A DNA stretch of 64,000 bases from Streptomyces sp. MMG1533 (lineage in GTDB: Bacteria; Actinomycetota; Actinomycetes; Streptomycetales; Streptomycetaceae). The stretch covers positions 1-64,000 of the forward strand of contig NZ_LGDG01000241.1 in the NCBI RefSeq assembly GCF_001279775.1, written 5' to 3'. Under the pieces are notes generated by a model, which was not told the DNA's origin, made no database searches, and worked only from the letters and a program-made list of their open reading frames with translations. This document shows, one piece after another, positions 43,515 to 52,841 of this stretch; position 1 is the first letter of the stretch; the number at the start of each line of letters is the position of its first letter. Made by a program: the position numbers and the translations under genes.

Positions 43515-44732
43515 ATGGACGACATCACCGAACAGCTGCGGGCGTGGTGTGCCGAGCGACGGCCCTTCGCGCTCGCCACCGTCGTTGCGGTGCGGGGCAG
43601 CGCGCCCCGCGGGCCTGGTGCGTGCGTCGCCGTCGACGCCTCCGGCACGGTCGTGGGAAGTATCTCCGGCGGCTGCGTGGAGGGAGCGGTCTACGAGCTG
43701 GCCCGCGAGGTGCTGGACACGCGGCGGGCGCGGCGCGCCGTCTTCGGCTACAGCGACGACGACGCCTTCGCCGTCGGTCTCACCTGCGGCGGCACCATCG
43801 ACGTGCTCGTCCGGCCGGTCACCGGCGCCGCGCGCGCCGTCCTCCACGAGCACCTCGAAGAGCTCGCGCGCGGCCGGCCGGCCGCCCTGGCCACCGTCAC
43901 GGACGGGCCACCCGAGCTGCTCGGCGCGGCGATCGCGGTCGGCGACCGCGGGCACCTGGGCGAAATCGGCCCCCCGGCGCTGGACGCGGCCGTCGCCCGG
44001 GACGCCCGGACCCTGCTGGCGCTCGGCACCGGCGGCACCCGCAGCTACGACCCGGCGGGCAGCTGCGCCCCCGCCGCCGACGGGATCGGCGTCCACATCG
44101 CCGTCCACGCCGCGCCGCCGCGCATGCTCGTCTACGGCGCGATCGACTTCGCGGCGGCGGTCGCGCGGGTCGGCACCTTCCTCGGCCACCACGTCACCGT
44201 CTGCGACGCCCGCCCGGTCTTCACCACCCACGAGCGCTTCCCGGACGCCGACGAAGTCGTCGTCGACTGGCCGCACCGCCACCTGCGCGGCCTCGCGGAC
44301 GACGGGGCGCTCGACGGACGCACCGCCGTCTGCGTGCTCACCCACGACGCCAGGTTCGACCTGCCGCTGCTCGAACTCGCCCTCCGCCTCCCCGTTGGCT
44401 ACGTCGGCGCGATGGGCTCCCGCCGCACCCACGCCCAGCGCCTCGACGGGCTGCGCGCTGCCGGACTGGACGAGGCGGAGCTCGCCCGGCTGCACTCCCC
44501 GATAGGGCTCGACATCGGCGCGGCCACCTCCGAGGAGACGGCGGTCTCCGTCGCGGCGGAGATCATCGCCCGGCGCGGCGGAGGGTCCGGCCGCAGCCTG
44601 CGCGACGTGCGCGGTCCCCTTCACCGTCTCCGGCCGGGGCGTACCGCCGCAGACGCCGAGGGCGGCGACATGGCTCAGCCGGACGCAACCGCGACGTGGA
44701 CGCCGTCGTACGAAGTCAGGGAGATGAGCTGA
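43515..44732 (+). CDS. XdhC/CoxI-family maturation factor
   Basis: 405 residues. The XdhC_CoxI domain (about 5-75) has ATVVAVRGSAPRGPGA and GSISGGCVEGAVYE with its key Cys. The Rossmann domain has LGHHVTVCDARPVF and PVGYVGAMGSRRTHAQR. XdhC proteins bind and sulfurate molybdenum cofactor and insert it into the hydroxylase. It is the last gene of the operon, 49 bp after the aldehyde dehydrogenase, with about 50 extra C-terminal residues lacking known motifs. Confidence 0.9.
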   Translation: MDDITEQLRAWCAERRPFALATVVAVRGSAPRGPGACVAVDASGTVVGSISGGCVEGAVYELAREVLDTRRARRAVFGYSDDDAFAVGLTCGGTIDVLVRPVTGAARAVLHEHLEELARGRPAALATVTDGPPELLGAAIAVGDRGHLGEIGPPALDAAVARDARTLLALGTGGTRSYDPAGSCAPAADGIGVHIAVHAAPPRMLVYGAIDFAAAVARVGTFLGHHVTVCDARPVFTTHERFPDADEVVVDWPHRHLRGLADDGALDGRTAVCVLTHDARFDLPLLELALRLPVGYVGAMGSRRTHAQRLDGLRAAGLDEAELARLHSPIGLDIGAATSEETAVSVAAEIIARRGGGSGRSLRDVRGPLHRLRPGRTAADAEGGDMAQPDATATWTPSYEVREMS

Positions 44733-45009
44733 CAGGCTGCGGGAGCGCCCTGTGGCAGCCGGGCCGCAGGGCCTGGCGGCCCTCGCCGCTGGTGAGCGAC
44801 CGGTATCGGGCAAGACCCCGTCGGCCGGAGTCGAGTTCTCCAAGCCGGGCATCGTCTGGCGGGTCATCACTCCGTAGGTGGTGCTGCAGAACACGGTGAC
44901 CGACGCGGAGGGCGGCACCGCGAACCTGACGTTGAAGATCGAAGACGTCCCGAACGGGTGTGCCCGGCGGCCCCAGGAGGGCCACCCGCGACGCGGTGCT
45001 CCAGCATGG

Positions 45010-45044
45010 GGTGGCGGCCGCCCCGAGGAGGGACGGCCGCCACC
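45010..45044. terminator. 11-bp hairpin between convergent operons
   Basis: GGTGGCGGCCG (45010-45020) pairs perfectly with CGGCCGCCACC (45034-45044). It lies 9 bp beyond the aldolase stop on the minus strand. The 277 bp between it and the xdhC stop hold no clear gene. Confidence 0.8.
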
Positions 45045-45053
45045 ACGCCGGGT

Positions 45054-46073
45054 TCATGAGGCGCGGACGCGCGCCGCCGTGAGGTCCAGCGCCACATCCG
45101 TGATCATGTCCTCCTGGCCGCCGACCATCTTGCGGCGTCCGACCTCGACGAGGATGCTGCGGGTGTCCAGGCCGTGGCGTTCGGCCGCGGCCTCGGAGTG
45201 GCGCAGGAAGCTGGAGTAGACGCCCGCGTAGCCGAGGCTGAGGGTCTCGCGGTCCACCCGCACCTCGCGGTCCTGCAGCGGTCGTACGAGGTCGTCGGCG
45301 GCGTCCATGAGCGGGAACAGGTCGCAGCCGTGCTCCCAGCCCATCAGGTCGGCGACCGCGACGAACGCCTCCAGCGGGCAGTTGCCGGCGCCCGCGCCCT
45401 GCCCGGCCAGGGAGGCGTCGACGCGGGTGACGCCGTTCTCCACGGCGACGACCGTGTTGGCCACGCCCAGGGCGAGGTTGTGATGGGCGTGGATGCCCAA
45501 CTCCGTCGACGGGTCGAGGACTTCGCGGTAGGCGCGGAAACGGTCGCGGACCCCGTCCATGGTGAGCCGGCCGCCGGAGTCGGTGACGTAGACGCAGTGG
45601 GCGCCGTAGGACTCCATCAGCTTGGCCTGACGGGCCAGTTCGGCCGGTTCCGCCAAGTGGGACATCATCAGGAACCCGGCGACGTCCATGCCCAGCTCGC
45701 GGGCGGCCGCGATGTGCTGGGCCGAGATGTCGGCCTCGGTGCAGTGGGTGGCGACACGCACCGAACGGATGCCCAGGGAGTGGGCGTGCCTGAGGTCGTG
45801 GATCGTGCCGATACCGGGCAGCAGCAGAGTCGTGGGGATCGCGTGGTGTACGGCCCCGACGACCGCCTCGATCCACTCCCAGTCGGTGTGCGCGCCGACG
45901 CCGTAGTTGATGCTGGAGCCGGACAGGCCGTCGCCGTGGGCGATCTCGATCGCGGTCACGCCGGCGGTGTCGAGGGCGGTGGCGATGGCTCGGGCCTGGT
46001 CGACGGTGTAACGGTGGCGGACGGCGTGCATGCCGTCCCGCAGGGTCACGTCTTGGACGTACAGAGAGGTCAC
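45054..46073 (-). CDS. mhpE: 4-hydroxy-2-oxovalerate aldolase
   Basis: 339 residues of the DmpG/BphI/MhpE family. [18 protein letters not shown] is the TIM-barrel start with the metal-binding Asp and the catalytic Arg. HAHHNLALG holds the metal-binding His residues, and the DmpG communication domain follows. It cleaves 4-hydroxy-2-oxovalerate to pyruvate and acetaldehyde. It overlaps the dehydrogenase gene by 4 bp, consistent with the known channelling complex. Confidence 0.96.
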   Translation of the reverse strand: MTSLYVQDVTLRDGMHAVRHRYTVDQARAIATALDTAGVTAIEIAHGDGLSGSSINYGVGAHTDWEWIEAVVGAVHHAIPTTLLLPGIGTIHDLRHAHSLGIRSVRVATHCTEADISAQHIAAARELGMDVAGFLMMSHLAEPAELARQAKLMESYGAHCVYVTDSGGRLTMDGVRDRFRAYREVLDPSTELGIHAHHNLALGVANTVVAVENGVTRVDASLAGQGAGAGNCPLEAFVAVADLMGWEHGCDLFPLMDAADDLVRPLQDREVRVDRETLSLGYAGVYSSFLRHSEAAAERHGLDTRSILVEVGRRKMVGGQEDMITDVALDLTAARVRAS

Positions 46074-47023
46074 TTGGCTGCCTCCTCGCCGATGGGGGTC
46101 AGGGCGGCCATGCGTTCCGCGGTGCGCAGCGCGGCCGAGGTCATGATGTCGAGGTTGCCGGCGTAGGCCGGAAGGTAGTGGGCGGCGCCTTCGACTTCGA
46201 GGAAGGCGGAGACTTTCAGCAGTTCCCCGCGGGCGGGGGCGAGGGTGCGCAGGGGGTCGTCGGCGGCCACCTTCTCGTACTGGAGCTTCTGCTTGAGGCG
46301 GTAGCCGGGCACGTACGCCTGGACGCGGTGGACCATCTCCTCGACGGACGCGGTGACGGCCTCGGTGGCGCAGTCGGAGACCAGGCAGTGCACGGTGTCG
46401 CGCATGATCAGCGGAGGCTCGGCGGGGTTGAGGACGATGATCGCCTTGCCGCGGGTGGCCCCGCCCACCCGCTCTATGGCGGCCGCGGTGGTCTCGGTGA
46501 ACTCGTCGATGTTGGCGCGCGTTCCGGGGCCGGCGGAGCGCGAGGCGATGGAGGCGATGATCTCGCCGTAGTGCACGGGTGTGACCGCCCGTACCGCCGC
46601 GACGATCGGGATGGTGGCCTGGCCGCCGCAGGTGACCATGTTGACGTTCTCGGCCGCGAGGTGGTGGTCGCCGTTGACCGGCGGGACGACGTAGGGGCCG
46701 AGAGCGGCCGGGGTGAGGTCGACGACGGTGCGGCCCAGCGGGCGCAGCACCTGGTCGTGGCGCTTGTGGGCGCCGGCCGAGGTGGCGTCGAAGACGATCC
46801 GGACGTCGGCGAACTCATCGAGCTTCACGAGGCCGTCGATTCCTTCGTGGGTGGTGGCCACCTTGAGGCGGCGGGCGCGGGCCAGACCGTCGGAGTCCGG
46901 GTCGATCCCGGCCAGGGCCGCCATCTCCAGGGTGGCCGACAGCCGCAGCACCTTGATCATGAGGTCGGTGCCGATGTTGCCGGAGCCGATGACGGCGACC
47001 TTGGTGCGGTCGGTGCTGGTCAC
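46070..47023 (-). CDS. mhpF: Acetaldehyde dehydrogenase (acylating)
   Basis: 317 residues. [19 protein letters not shown] is the NAD-binding turn, and [16 protein letters not shown] contains the catalytic Cys. It converts acetaldehyde plus CoA and NAD to acetyl-CoA inside the DmpFG-type complex. It overlaps the hydratase by GTGA and the aldolase by ATGA, forming a tight three-gene unit. Confidence 0.96.
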   Translation of the reverse strand: MTSTDRTKVAVIGSGNIGTDLMIKVLRLSATLEMAALAGIDPDSDGLARARRLKVATTHEGIDGLVKLDEFADVRIVFDATSAGAHKRHDQVLRPLGRTVVDLTPAALGPYVVPPVNGDHHLAAENVNMVTCGGQATIPIVAAVRAVTPVHYGEIIASIASRSAGPGTRANIDEFTETTAAAIERVGGATRGKAIIVLNPAEPPLIMRDTVHCLVSDCATEAVTASVEEMVHRVQAYVPGYRLKQKLQYEKVAADDPLRTLAPARGELLKVSAFLEVEGAAHYLPAYAGNLDIMTSAALRTAERMAALTPIGEEAAK

Positions 47024-47844
47024 GCGGGCACTCCTTCGAGGACGGGGGCCGGTGCGAAGCGGACCTGGACCGTGCCCAGGCCGGTGATGCCCGCGTGGAA
47101 GGCGTCGCCGGGCGCGGCGGTCGCCATCGGGCCGAGCGCGCCGGTCAGGACGATGTCCCCGGCACGCAGCGGGTCGCCCACGGCGGCCAGGGTCGACGCG
47201 AGCCAGACCGCGGCGTTGAGCGGACCGCCCAGACAGTCGGTGCCCGTGCCGGTCGAGACCTCGGTGCCGTTACGGCTCATGCTCATCCGCACCGCGCGCA
47301 GGTCCAGGTCCTGCAGTCCCCGGCGTGGGCCGCCCAGGACGAACAGGCCGCTGGAAGCGTTGTCGGCCACGGTGTCGGTGATGGAGATGTCCCAGTCCGT
47401 GATGCGGCTGTCGACGATCTCCAGGGCCGGAAGCGCGAAGTCCACCGAACGCAGCACGTCTGCGACCGTGCAGTCCCGGTACGGCAGGTCGCTGCCCAGA
47501 ACAAGGGCGACCTCGGCCTCCACCTTCGGCTGAAGCAGCCGCGCGGCCCGCACCTCGCCGTGGTCGGGGACGGCCATGTCCGCGAAGAGCACACCGAAGT
47601 CCGGCTGGGCGACGCCCAGTTGTGCCTGGACGGCGGGAGAGGTCAGACCGATCTTCCGTCCCACCACGCGGCGGCCGGCGACGAGGGCGCGTTCGGTGTG
47701 GATCCGCTGGGCGGCGTAGGCCGCGGCGACGTCGTCTCCGGCGAACAGTTTCCGCACGGGCGGACAGGGGATCCCGGAGCGCTCGGCCGCGGCGAGCGCG
47801 TCCGCAGCGCGCACGGCTTCGGGGGGAGGGGTGGACACTGACAT
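47020..47844 (-). CDS. mhpD: 2-keto-4-pentenoate hydratase
   Basis: 274 residues from ATG 47844 (AAGGAG close upstream). [19 protein letters not shown] and [10 protein letters not shown] start the hydratase/decarboxylase fold. [12 protein letters not shown] carries the metal-binding Glu residues, and [11 protein letters not shown] ends it. It adds water to 2-hydroxypenta-2,4-dienoate, the piece released by the C-C hydrolase at 14625. It leads the lower meta-pathway operon, with regulon palindrome site D about 92 bp upstream. Confidence 0.94.
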   Translation of the reverse strand: MSVSTPPPEAVRAADALAAAERSGIPCPPVRKLFAGDDVAAAYAAQRIHTERALVAGRRVVGRKIGLTSPAVQAQLGVAQPDFGVLFADMAVPDHGEVRAARLLQPKVEAEVALVLGSDLPYRDCTVADVLRSVDFALPALEIVDSRITDWDISITDTVADNASSGLFVLGGPRRGLQDLDLRAVRMSMSRNGTEVSTGTGTDCLGGPLNAAVWLASTLAAVGDPLRAGDIVLTGALGPMATAAPGDAFHAGITGLGTVQVRFAPAPVLEGVPA

Positions 47845-47935
47845 GGAACTCCTTAGGACGTGGCCCGCGCGCGACGGCCCTGGCAGACGCCGTGCAGATC
47901 CGGTATAGGCCGCGCCGGGCCGGGGCGGCAGGAGC

Positions 47936-47954
47936 TGTTCCACGCCGCGGAACG
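47936..47954. promoter_or_regulatory. TTCC-N7-GGAA palindrome, site D
   Basis: GTTCC-ACGCCGC-GGAAC (47937-47953) lies 93 bp upstream of the hydratase start in the 386-bp gap 47845-48230. The gap shows no gene and no other strong signal before the terminator at 48231. Confidence 0.6.
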
Positions 47955-48230
47955 CCCTCTGCCGGGATGTGCGGTGAGGGCCGCGGCAGTCCTGGACCGC
48001 CGCTCGCCCGACGACTGGGCCTGGAGGGGACCGACCGCACGCACCGCTCCGCTGAAGTCCGGTGCGGTTCGGCAGCGCCTCGAAGGGCGCGGGGGTATGG
48101 CAGCCCCGCCGCGACGGGGCCCTGCTTGAGCGAAGCCCAGAGTGGGGGCGAGCGGCCACGACGGACCGGCGGCCGACGCCCCGGCCGTCCGGCGGAGCGC
48201 TTGGTGCGGCGCGGGTCGCCCTGCACGGGT

Positions 48231-48279
48231 GCATCGCCCCCGGGCCGCTGAGGGGAGGCAGCGGGCCCGGGGGCGATGC
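48231..48279 (-). terminator. 20-bp hairpin after the P450 operon
   Basis: GCATCGCCCCCGGGCCGCTG (48231-48250) pairs with 48259-48279 with one bulged G, around an 8-base loop. It lies 13 bp after the ferredoxin stop and closes the P450 operon before the meta-pathway operon. Confidence 0.88.
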
Positions 48280-48291
48280 GGCGGGAAGGGG

Positions 48292-48606
48292 TCAGCCGGA
48301 CACGACCGTCACGCGGACGCCGTCGCAGGCGTCCCGCACGACGAGTTGGCAGGCAAGGCGTGACTCCTCCCGGGCTCCCTCGGCGAACTCGAGCAACTCG
48401 GCTTCCTCGTCCGTGGGTTCGTCGAAGAGGTGACGCCATGCGGGATCGACGTAGACGTGACAGGTCGCGCAGGAGCAGTTCCCGCCGCACTCCGCCAGGA
48501 TGCCCGGGAGGTTGTTGCGCACCGAGCTCTCCATGACGCTCTCGCCGTCGGATGCCTCGACTGTGCGCTCCGTCCCGTCCGGCAGCGTGTAGGTGACCTT
48601 GGGCAT
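48292..48606 (-). CDS. [2Fe-2S] ferredoxin (putidaredoxin/adrenodoxin type)
   Basis: 104 residues. PKVTYTLPDGTERTVEASDG opens the fold. Cluster Cys are in AECGGNCSCATCHVYVD and the later LACQL, the C-x5-C-x2-C spacing of P450-type ferredoxins. It lies directly downstream of the P450 (44 bp), so it is its electron donor. The FAD reductase at 56501, of the putidaredoxin reductase type, can complete the three-part chain. Confidence 0.95.
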   Translation of the reverse strand: MPKVTYTLPDGTERTVEASDGESVMESSVRNNLPGILAECGGNCSCATCHVYVDPAWRHLFDEPTDEEAELLEFAEGAREESRLACQLVVRDACDGVRVTVVSG

Positions 48607-48650
48607 CAGGGTGACTCCTTCTCGTCCGGCTTGTCCGGCGGGACTGCCGG

Positions 48651-49976
48651 TCAATTGAGGGTGAGGCGTACGGGGAGGTTCCTGAGCCCTCCCAGGAAGT
48701 TGGTCCGCACGATGCGACGCTCGCCGACGACCTGCACCGACTCCAGGCGGGGGAGCAGTTCCTCCAGCATGATCCGCAGCTCCTGCCTGGCCAGGTGCAT
48801 GCCGAGGCACTGGTGCGGGCCGTAGCCGAAGGCGATGTGCCGGTTCGGCCGCCGCTCGATCCGGAAGGTGTCGGGATCGTCGAAGGCGTCGACGTCGCGG
48901 TTGGCGGACTGGTACAGAAGCATCAGGCGCTCGCCCTTCCCGACGGTCCGCCCGCCGACCGTGGTGTCCTGGGCCGCCTGGCGTACGAAGTGCTTCACGG
49001 GGGAGCACCAGCGCAGGCCCTCGTTGACGAGGCCGGGGATCAGTGACGGGTCGGCCTTCACGGCGGCCAGCACGTCCGGATGGAGCGCGAGCTGCTCCAT
49101 GATCGTGGACATCGTGCTGCTGGTGGTGTCGTGCCCGGCGGTCGAGATGGCCAGGAACCAGCCGATGGTGTAGGCGTCGGGGTAGTACTCGCCGTCCTCG
49201 CGCCGCGCCTGCGCGATGACCGTCGCCAGATCGTCCCTGGGACGGGCACGGCGGTCCTCGACCATCGCGGCGAAGTAGGCGCGGAAGTCGTCGAGGGTGG
49301 CGGACAACTGCCGCGCCGTGGCCTGCGGGGAGAGCGCGTCGACGTCCGAGCGCCTCAGCTCCGGGTCGGGGGCGCCCGCGAAGTCCTGGGTGAGCGCCAG
49401 CATCAGCGGCTCGTCGGCTTCCGGCACGCCGAAGATCGTCATGATCACGTGGAGGGGGTAACGCAGGGCGAAGTCCTGGACGAAGTCGAGTTCGTTGACT
49501 CCGCCCGTCAGGCGCCTACCGATCGCCTCCCGCGCCAGCTCCCGGATCGGCTCCTCCCACTTCTTGAGCTGCAGCGGGCGGAACCAGTCCGCCGCCACGC
49601 CGCGCACCTGCGTGTGTTCCGGCGGGTCCAGGTTGACGACGACGGGGAGGTGCCACACCCGGCCGCCGGTGATCTCCTTGGTGAAGTCGTCCTCCGCCTG
49701 GCTGCGCAGGATCGGGCTGTGCTCGTACTTGTTCTCCACGCCCGCGCTGGGAAAGAGCGCGGGCTGGCGCTCGATCTCCATGACGTCGGCGTACGTGCTG
49801 ACGAGACGGAGAGGGTCGTATCCGTCGACCTGGGCCAGACCGAGCGGCTGGTTGCGGCGCAGCCAGCGGTAGGCCTCGAACAACGCGGACTCGTCGCCGT
49901 GCCCCTCGGGCAGCACGATCCGCCGGGCGATGTCGTCGGGGACGGTACGCAGGTCACTCGAGTGTGTGACGGTCAC
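48651..49976 (-). CDS. Cytochrome P450 monooxygenase
   Basis: 441-residue class I bacterial P450. The I-helix oxygen motif is AGHDTTS (280-286) and the K-helix ExxR is NEGLRW. The heme loop is FGYGPHQCLG with Cys390 as axial ligand. VVNLDPPEHTQVRGVAADWF is the C-helix region. The setting with ferredoxin, an aldehyde and an alcohol dehydrogenase is that of terpene or alkyl-arene hydroxylation. There a methyl group becomes alcohol, aldehyde and acid in turn. I cannot assign a CYP family from memory. Confidence 0.95.
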   Translation of the reverse strand: MTVTHSSDLRTVPDDIARRIVLPEGHGDESALFEAYRWLRRNQPLGLAQVDGYDPLRLVSTYADVMEIERQPALFPSAGVENKYEHSPILRSQAEDDFTKEITGGRVWHLPVVVNLDPPEHTQVRGVAADWFRPLQLKKWEEPIRELAREAIGRRLTGGVNELDFVQDFALRYPLHVIMTIFGVPEADEPLMLALTQDFAGAPDPELRRSDVDALSPQATARQLSATLDDFRAYFAAMVEDRRARPRDDLATVIAQARREDGEYYPDAYTIGWFLAISTAGHDTTSSTMSTIMEQLALHPDVLAAVKADPSLIPGLVNEGLRWCSPVKHFVRQAAQDTTVGGRTVGKGERLMLLYQSANRDVDAFDDPDTFRIERRPNRHIAFGYGPHQCLGMHLARQELRIMLEELLPRLESVQVVGERRIVRTNFLGGLRNLPVRLTLN

Positions 49977-50000
49977 AACGGCTCCTTGGGGGATACGGCG

Positions 50001-51467
50001 TCACCGGGCGGTCGCGGCTGACGGGTCGAGGTAGATGCTCTTGGGCTGCTGGTACGCGGCGAGGCCCTCGGGACCGAACTCCCGGCCGATCCCGCTGTGC
50101 CGGACGCCGCCGAACGGGGCGCCCACGTCGTTGGCGTAGTGGTTGACGCCCACGCTCCCGCTGTGCACCTTGCGGGCGAACGCGGTGGCCCGCTCCGGGT
50201 CGGCCGACCACACCGAGCCGCCCAGGCCGTAGTCCGTGCCGTTGGCGATCGCGACCGCCTCGGCCTCGTCGGCGTAGGGGATGACGGCGAGGACAGGGCC
50301 GAAGATCTCCTCCTGCGCGATCGTGTGACGCGGATCCACGTCGGCGAACACCGCCGGCTCCACGAACCACCCCCGGTCCCGGTCCGTGGGCCGTCCGCCG
50401 CCGGTGGTCAGCCGGTCGCCCTCCGCGAGTCCCTTGGCTATGTACGACTCCACACGGTCCCGTTGCCGCGCCGACACCAGCGGGCCGAGTTGCGTACCCG
50501 CGTCCAGCGGGTCGCCGACGACGAGGGAGGCCGCGAGCGCGGTCACGGTGTCGACGACGTCCCCGTAGCGCGAGCGCGGCGCGAGGACGCGGGTGCCGAG
50601 ATAGCAGATCTGCCCGTTGTTGAGCAGTGTCGCCGCGAAGAACCTCTCGATGTTCGCGGCGAGGTCCGCGTCGTCGAGCACCACCGCGGCGGACTTGCCG
50701 CCGAGTTCGAGCGTCACGGGTCGCAGCAGCCGTCCGCACGTTTCGGCGATGACTCTTCCGGCCGCTGTCGAGCCGGTGAACGACACCTTGTCGACGCCTG
50801 GGTGCGCGACCAGGCGGGCACCCAGTTCGCCACCGCCCGGCACGACGTTGAGCACGCCTGCCGGAAGTCCGGCCGCGATCGCGGCCTCCGCCATGAGGAA
50901 GGCGTCGAGCACGGTCTCCGGGGCGGGTTTGAGCACCACGGTGCAGCCCGCGGCGAGCGCCGGCGCGATCTTCATGAAGCTGATGCTCTGAGGCACGTTC
51001 CAGGGCACGACCGCGCCGACGACGCCCACGGGTTCGCGCACGACGAGGGTGGCGCCGCTGAAGGCGCCGGGACGGCGCTCCTCCAGGCCCCTCTCCCGGA
51101 CCAGGTTGCCGTAGTAGCGCAGCAGCCGTGCCGGGGCTGTGGCCTCGATCCGGCGGGCGAGGGCGATCGGCATGCCGTTCTGGATGCTGACCCGGCGTGC
51201 CGTCTCCTCACCGCGCGCTTCGAGTTCGGCGGCGAAGCGTTCCATGGCCTCGGCCCGTCGCTGGGGGCTCCAGCGCGCCCAGCCGCCCGGGTCGTCCCAT
51301 GCGGCCCGCGCGGCCTCGACCGCGGCGTCGATGTCGGCCTCGACCCCCAGGGGGACCGAACCGACCTCCTCCTCCGTCGCGGCGGAGTGCACCGGGATCG
51401 ACTCGCGGCCGGCCGGGGCGGTCCACGCCCCGCCGATATACAGCTCGTCGTAGCGTGTCCTGGTCAA
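50001..51467 (-). CDS. NAD-dependent aldehyde dehydrogenase
   Basis: 488 residues. VVPWNVPQSISFMKIAPAL is the cofactor region. FTGSTAAGRVIAETCG, ELGGKS (Glu base) and NNGQICYLGTR (catalytic Cys) follow. It lies 24 bp before the P450 and 56 bp after the alcohol dehydrogenase. It should therefore oxidise the aldehyde made from the P450 product to the acid that the CoA ligases then activate. It is not closely alike to the aldehyde dehydrogenase at 41996. Confidence 0.93.
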   Translation of the reverse strand: MTRTRYDELYIGGAWTAPAGRESIPVHSAATEEEVGSVPLGVEADIDAAVEAARAAWDDPGGWARWSPQRRAEAMERFAAELEARGEETARRVSIQNGMPIALARRIEATAPARLLRYYGNLVRERGLEERRPGAFSGATLVVREPVGVVGAVVPWNVPQSISFMKIAPALAAGCTVVLKPAPETVLDAFLMAEAAIAAGLPAGVLNVVPGGGELGARLVAHPGVDKVSFTGSTAAGRVIAETCGRLLRPVTLELGGKSAAVVLDDADLAANIERFFAATLLNNGQICYLGTRVLAPRSRYGDVVDTVTALAASLVVGDPLDAGTQLGPLVSARQRDRVESYIAKGLAEGDRLTTGGGRPTDRDRGWFVEPAVFADVDPRHTIAQEEIFGPVLAVIPYADEAEAVAIANGTDYGLGGSVWSADPERATAFARKVHSGSVGVNHYANDVGAPFGGVRHSGIGREFGPEGLAAYQQPKSIYLDPSAATAR

Positions 51468-51523
51468 GGGTTCACCTCTCGTCGGTGCGGGAAAGGGGGC
51501 CCGGCGCGCCTGCCGGGGGAGCG

Positions 51524-52633
51524 TCAGACGGGCAGCGTGAGGACGAACTTCACGCCCTCGCCCCGGGCCTGGGCGCTGACGGCCTCGTTGACCTCGGCGA
51601 ACGGGCGGGTGGTGATCAGACGGTCGAAGGGCAGCCGGCCCTCGGCATGCAGCGCGACGAGCTCCGGGATGAAGGTCTCGGGGTCGCTGTCCCCCTCGAC
51701 GATCCCCCTGACCGTGGCACCGACGCGCTGCAGACCCAGCAGGCTCACCGGCAGCACGGCCTTGGGGTCGGACGGCACGCCCACCACGCCCAGCGTGCCG
51801 CGTTGCGCCAGCGACGCGAGTCCCGCTTCGAGGACGTCGACGTTGCCGGTCGTGTCGAAGGCGTAGTCGACACCCTCGGCCAGGACGCCCCGGACCTGCT
51901 CGACGAGGGGCCCGTCGGCGGGGTCGAGCGCGTGTGTGGCCCCCAGCCGCAGGGCGAGGTCGCGGCGCTGAGGGAGCGGGTCGACGACGATCACGGTGCT
52001 CAGCGAGCGCACACCCGCGGCGAGCACGGCGGACAGCCCGACGGAGCCGCCGCCCAGGACGAGCAACGACGCCCCGGGACGGCAGTCCATCGAGTTCAGC
52101 ACCGCGCCGGCACCGGTCTGCACTCCGCAGCCGAGCGGAGCGGCGACGACGGGGTCGATGCCGGAGCCCACCTTGACGACGGTCCGCTCGTCGGCGACGG
52201 CGTGGGTGGCGAACGAGGACTGCCCGAAGAAGTGAGCCCCGACCGGCCGGCCGTCCAGGGAGAGTGCCGACGAGCCGTCGCCCACCCGGCGACCCCCCAG
52301 GTTCAGCGGGCGGAAACCTTGGCAGTAGGCGGGGGCCTTCGCCGCGCAGGGCCCGCAGCCGCCGCAGCTGTTGAACGTGAGGACCACCGCGTCACCCTCC
52401 GACACCCGGGTGACTCCCTTGCCGACGGCCACCACCGTTCCGGCGCCCTCGTGCCCGAAGACACCCGGCGACGGGAACGGCAGGTGTCCCTGCCGGGCCG
52501 CCAGATCGGTGTGGCACAGACCGACCGCCGCGATCTTCACCAGGACCTCGCCGGGGCGGGGTCCCTCAAGACTCACGGACTCCAGCTGGAAGGCGCCGCC
52601 TGGCTCGTGCACGACGGCCGCGGTGATCTGCAT
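51524..52633 (-). CDS. Zinc-dependent (aryl-)alcohol dehydrogenase
   Basis: 369 residues from ATG 52633; a longer frame to 52732 is non-family and lacks a ribosome site, while GGAAGGAA precedes the chosen start. Catalytic zinc ligands are in VGLCHTD and FGHEGAG. The structural zinc Cys quartet is in SCGGCGPCAAKAPAYC. The NAD turn is LVLGGGSVGLSAV. The pattern is that of class III-like benzyl/aryl-alcohol dehydrogenases (XylB type). It is the first enzyme gene of the P450 operon. Confidence 0.93.
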   Translation of the reverse strand: MQITAAVVHEPGGAFQLESVSLEGPRPGEVLVKIAAVGLCHTDLAARQGHLPFPSPGVFGHEGAGTVVAVGKGVTRVSEGDAVVLTFNSCGGCGPCAAKAPAYCQGFRPLNLGGRRVGDGSSALSLDGRPVGAHFFGQSSFATHAVADERTVVKVGSGIDPVVAAPLGCGVQTGAGAVLNSMDCRPGASLLVLGGGSVGLSAVLAAGVRSLSTVIVVDPLPQRRDLALRLGATHALDPADGPLVEQVRGVLAEGVDYAFDTTGNVDVLEAGLASLAQRGTLGVVGVPSDPKAVLPVSLLGLQRVGATVRGIVEGDSDPETFIPELVALHAEGRLPFDRLITTRPFAEVNEAVSAQARGEGVKFVLTLPV

Positions 52634-52841
52634 GGTGGTTCCTTCGGAAGGAGTGGGGCAACGGGGAGGGCCGGCGGCACCGGAGGGCCGGCAGCATCGG
52701 AGGGCCGGGAGAGGCGCCAGGGGAAGGCGCATGGGCGTCGTACGGGCTGTCGACGGTGCGCCCAGTATTCGCGGCGTGGATCAGCGGCGGCATCCTCCGG
52801 AAGGGAGATCTGCCTCGCCCGAACGGGACAGGCCGGGCGAC

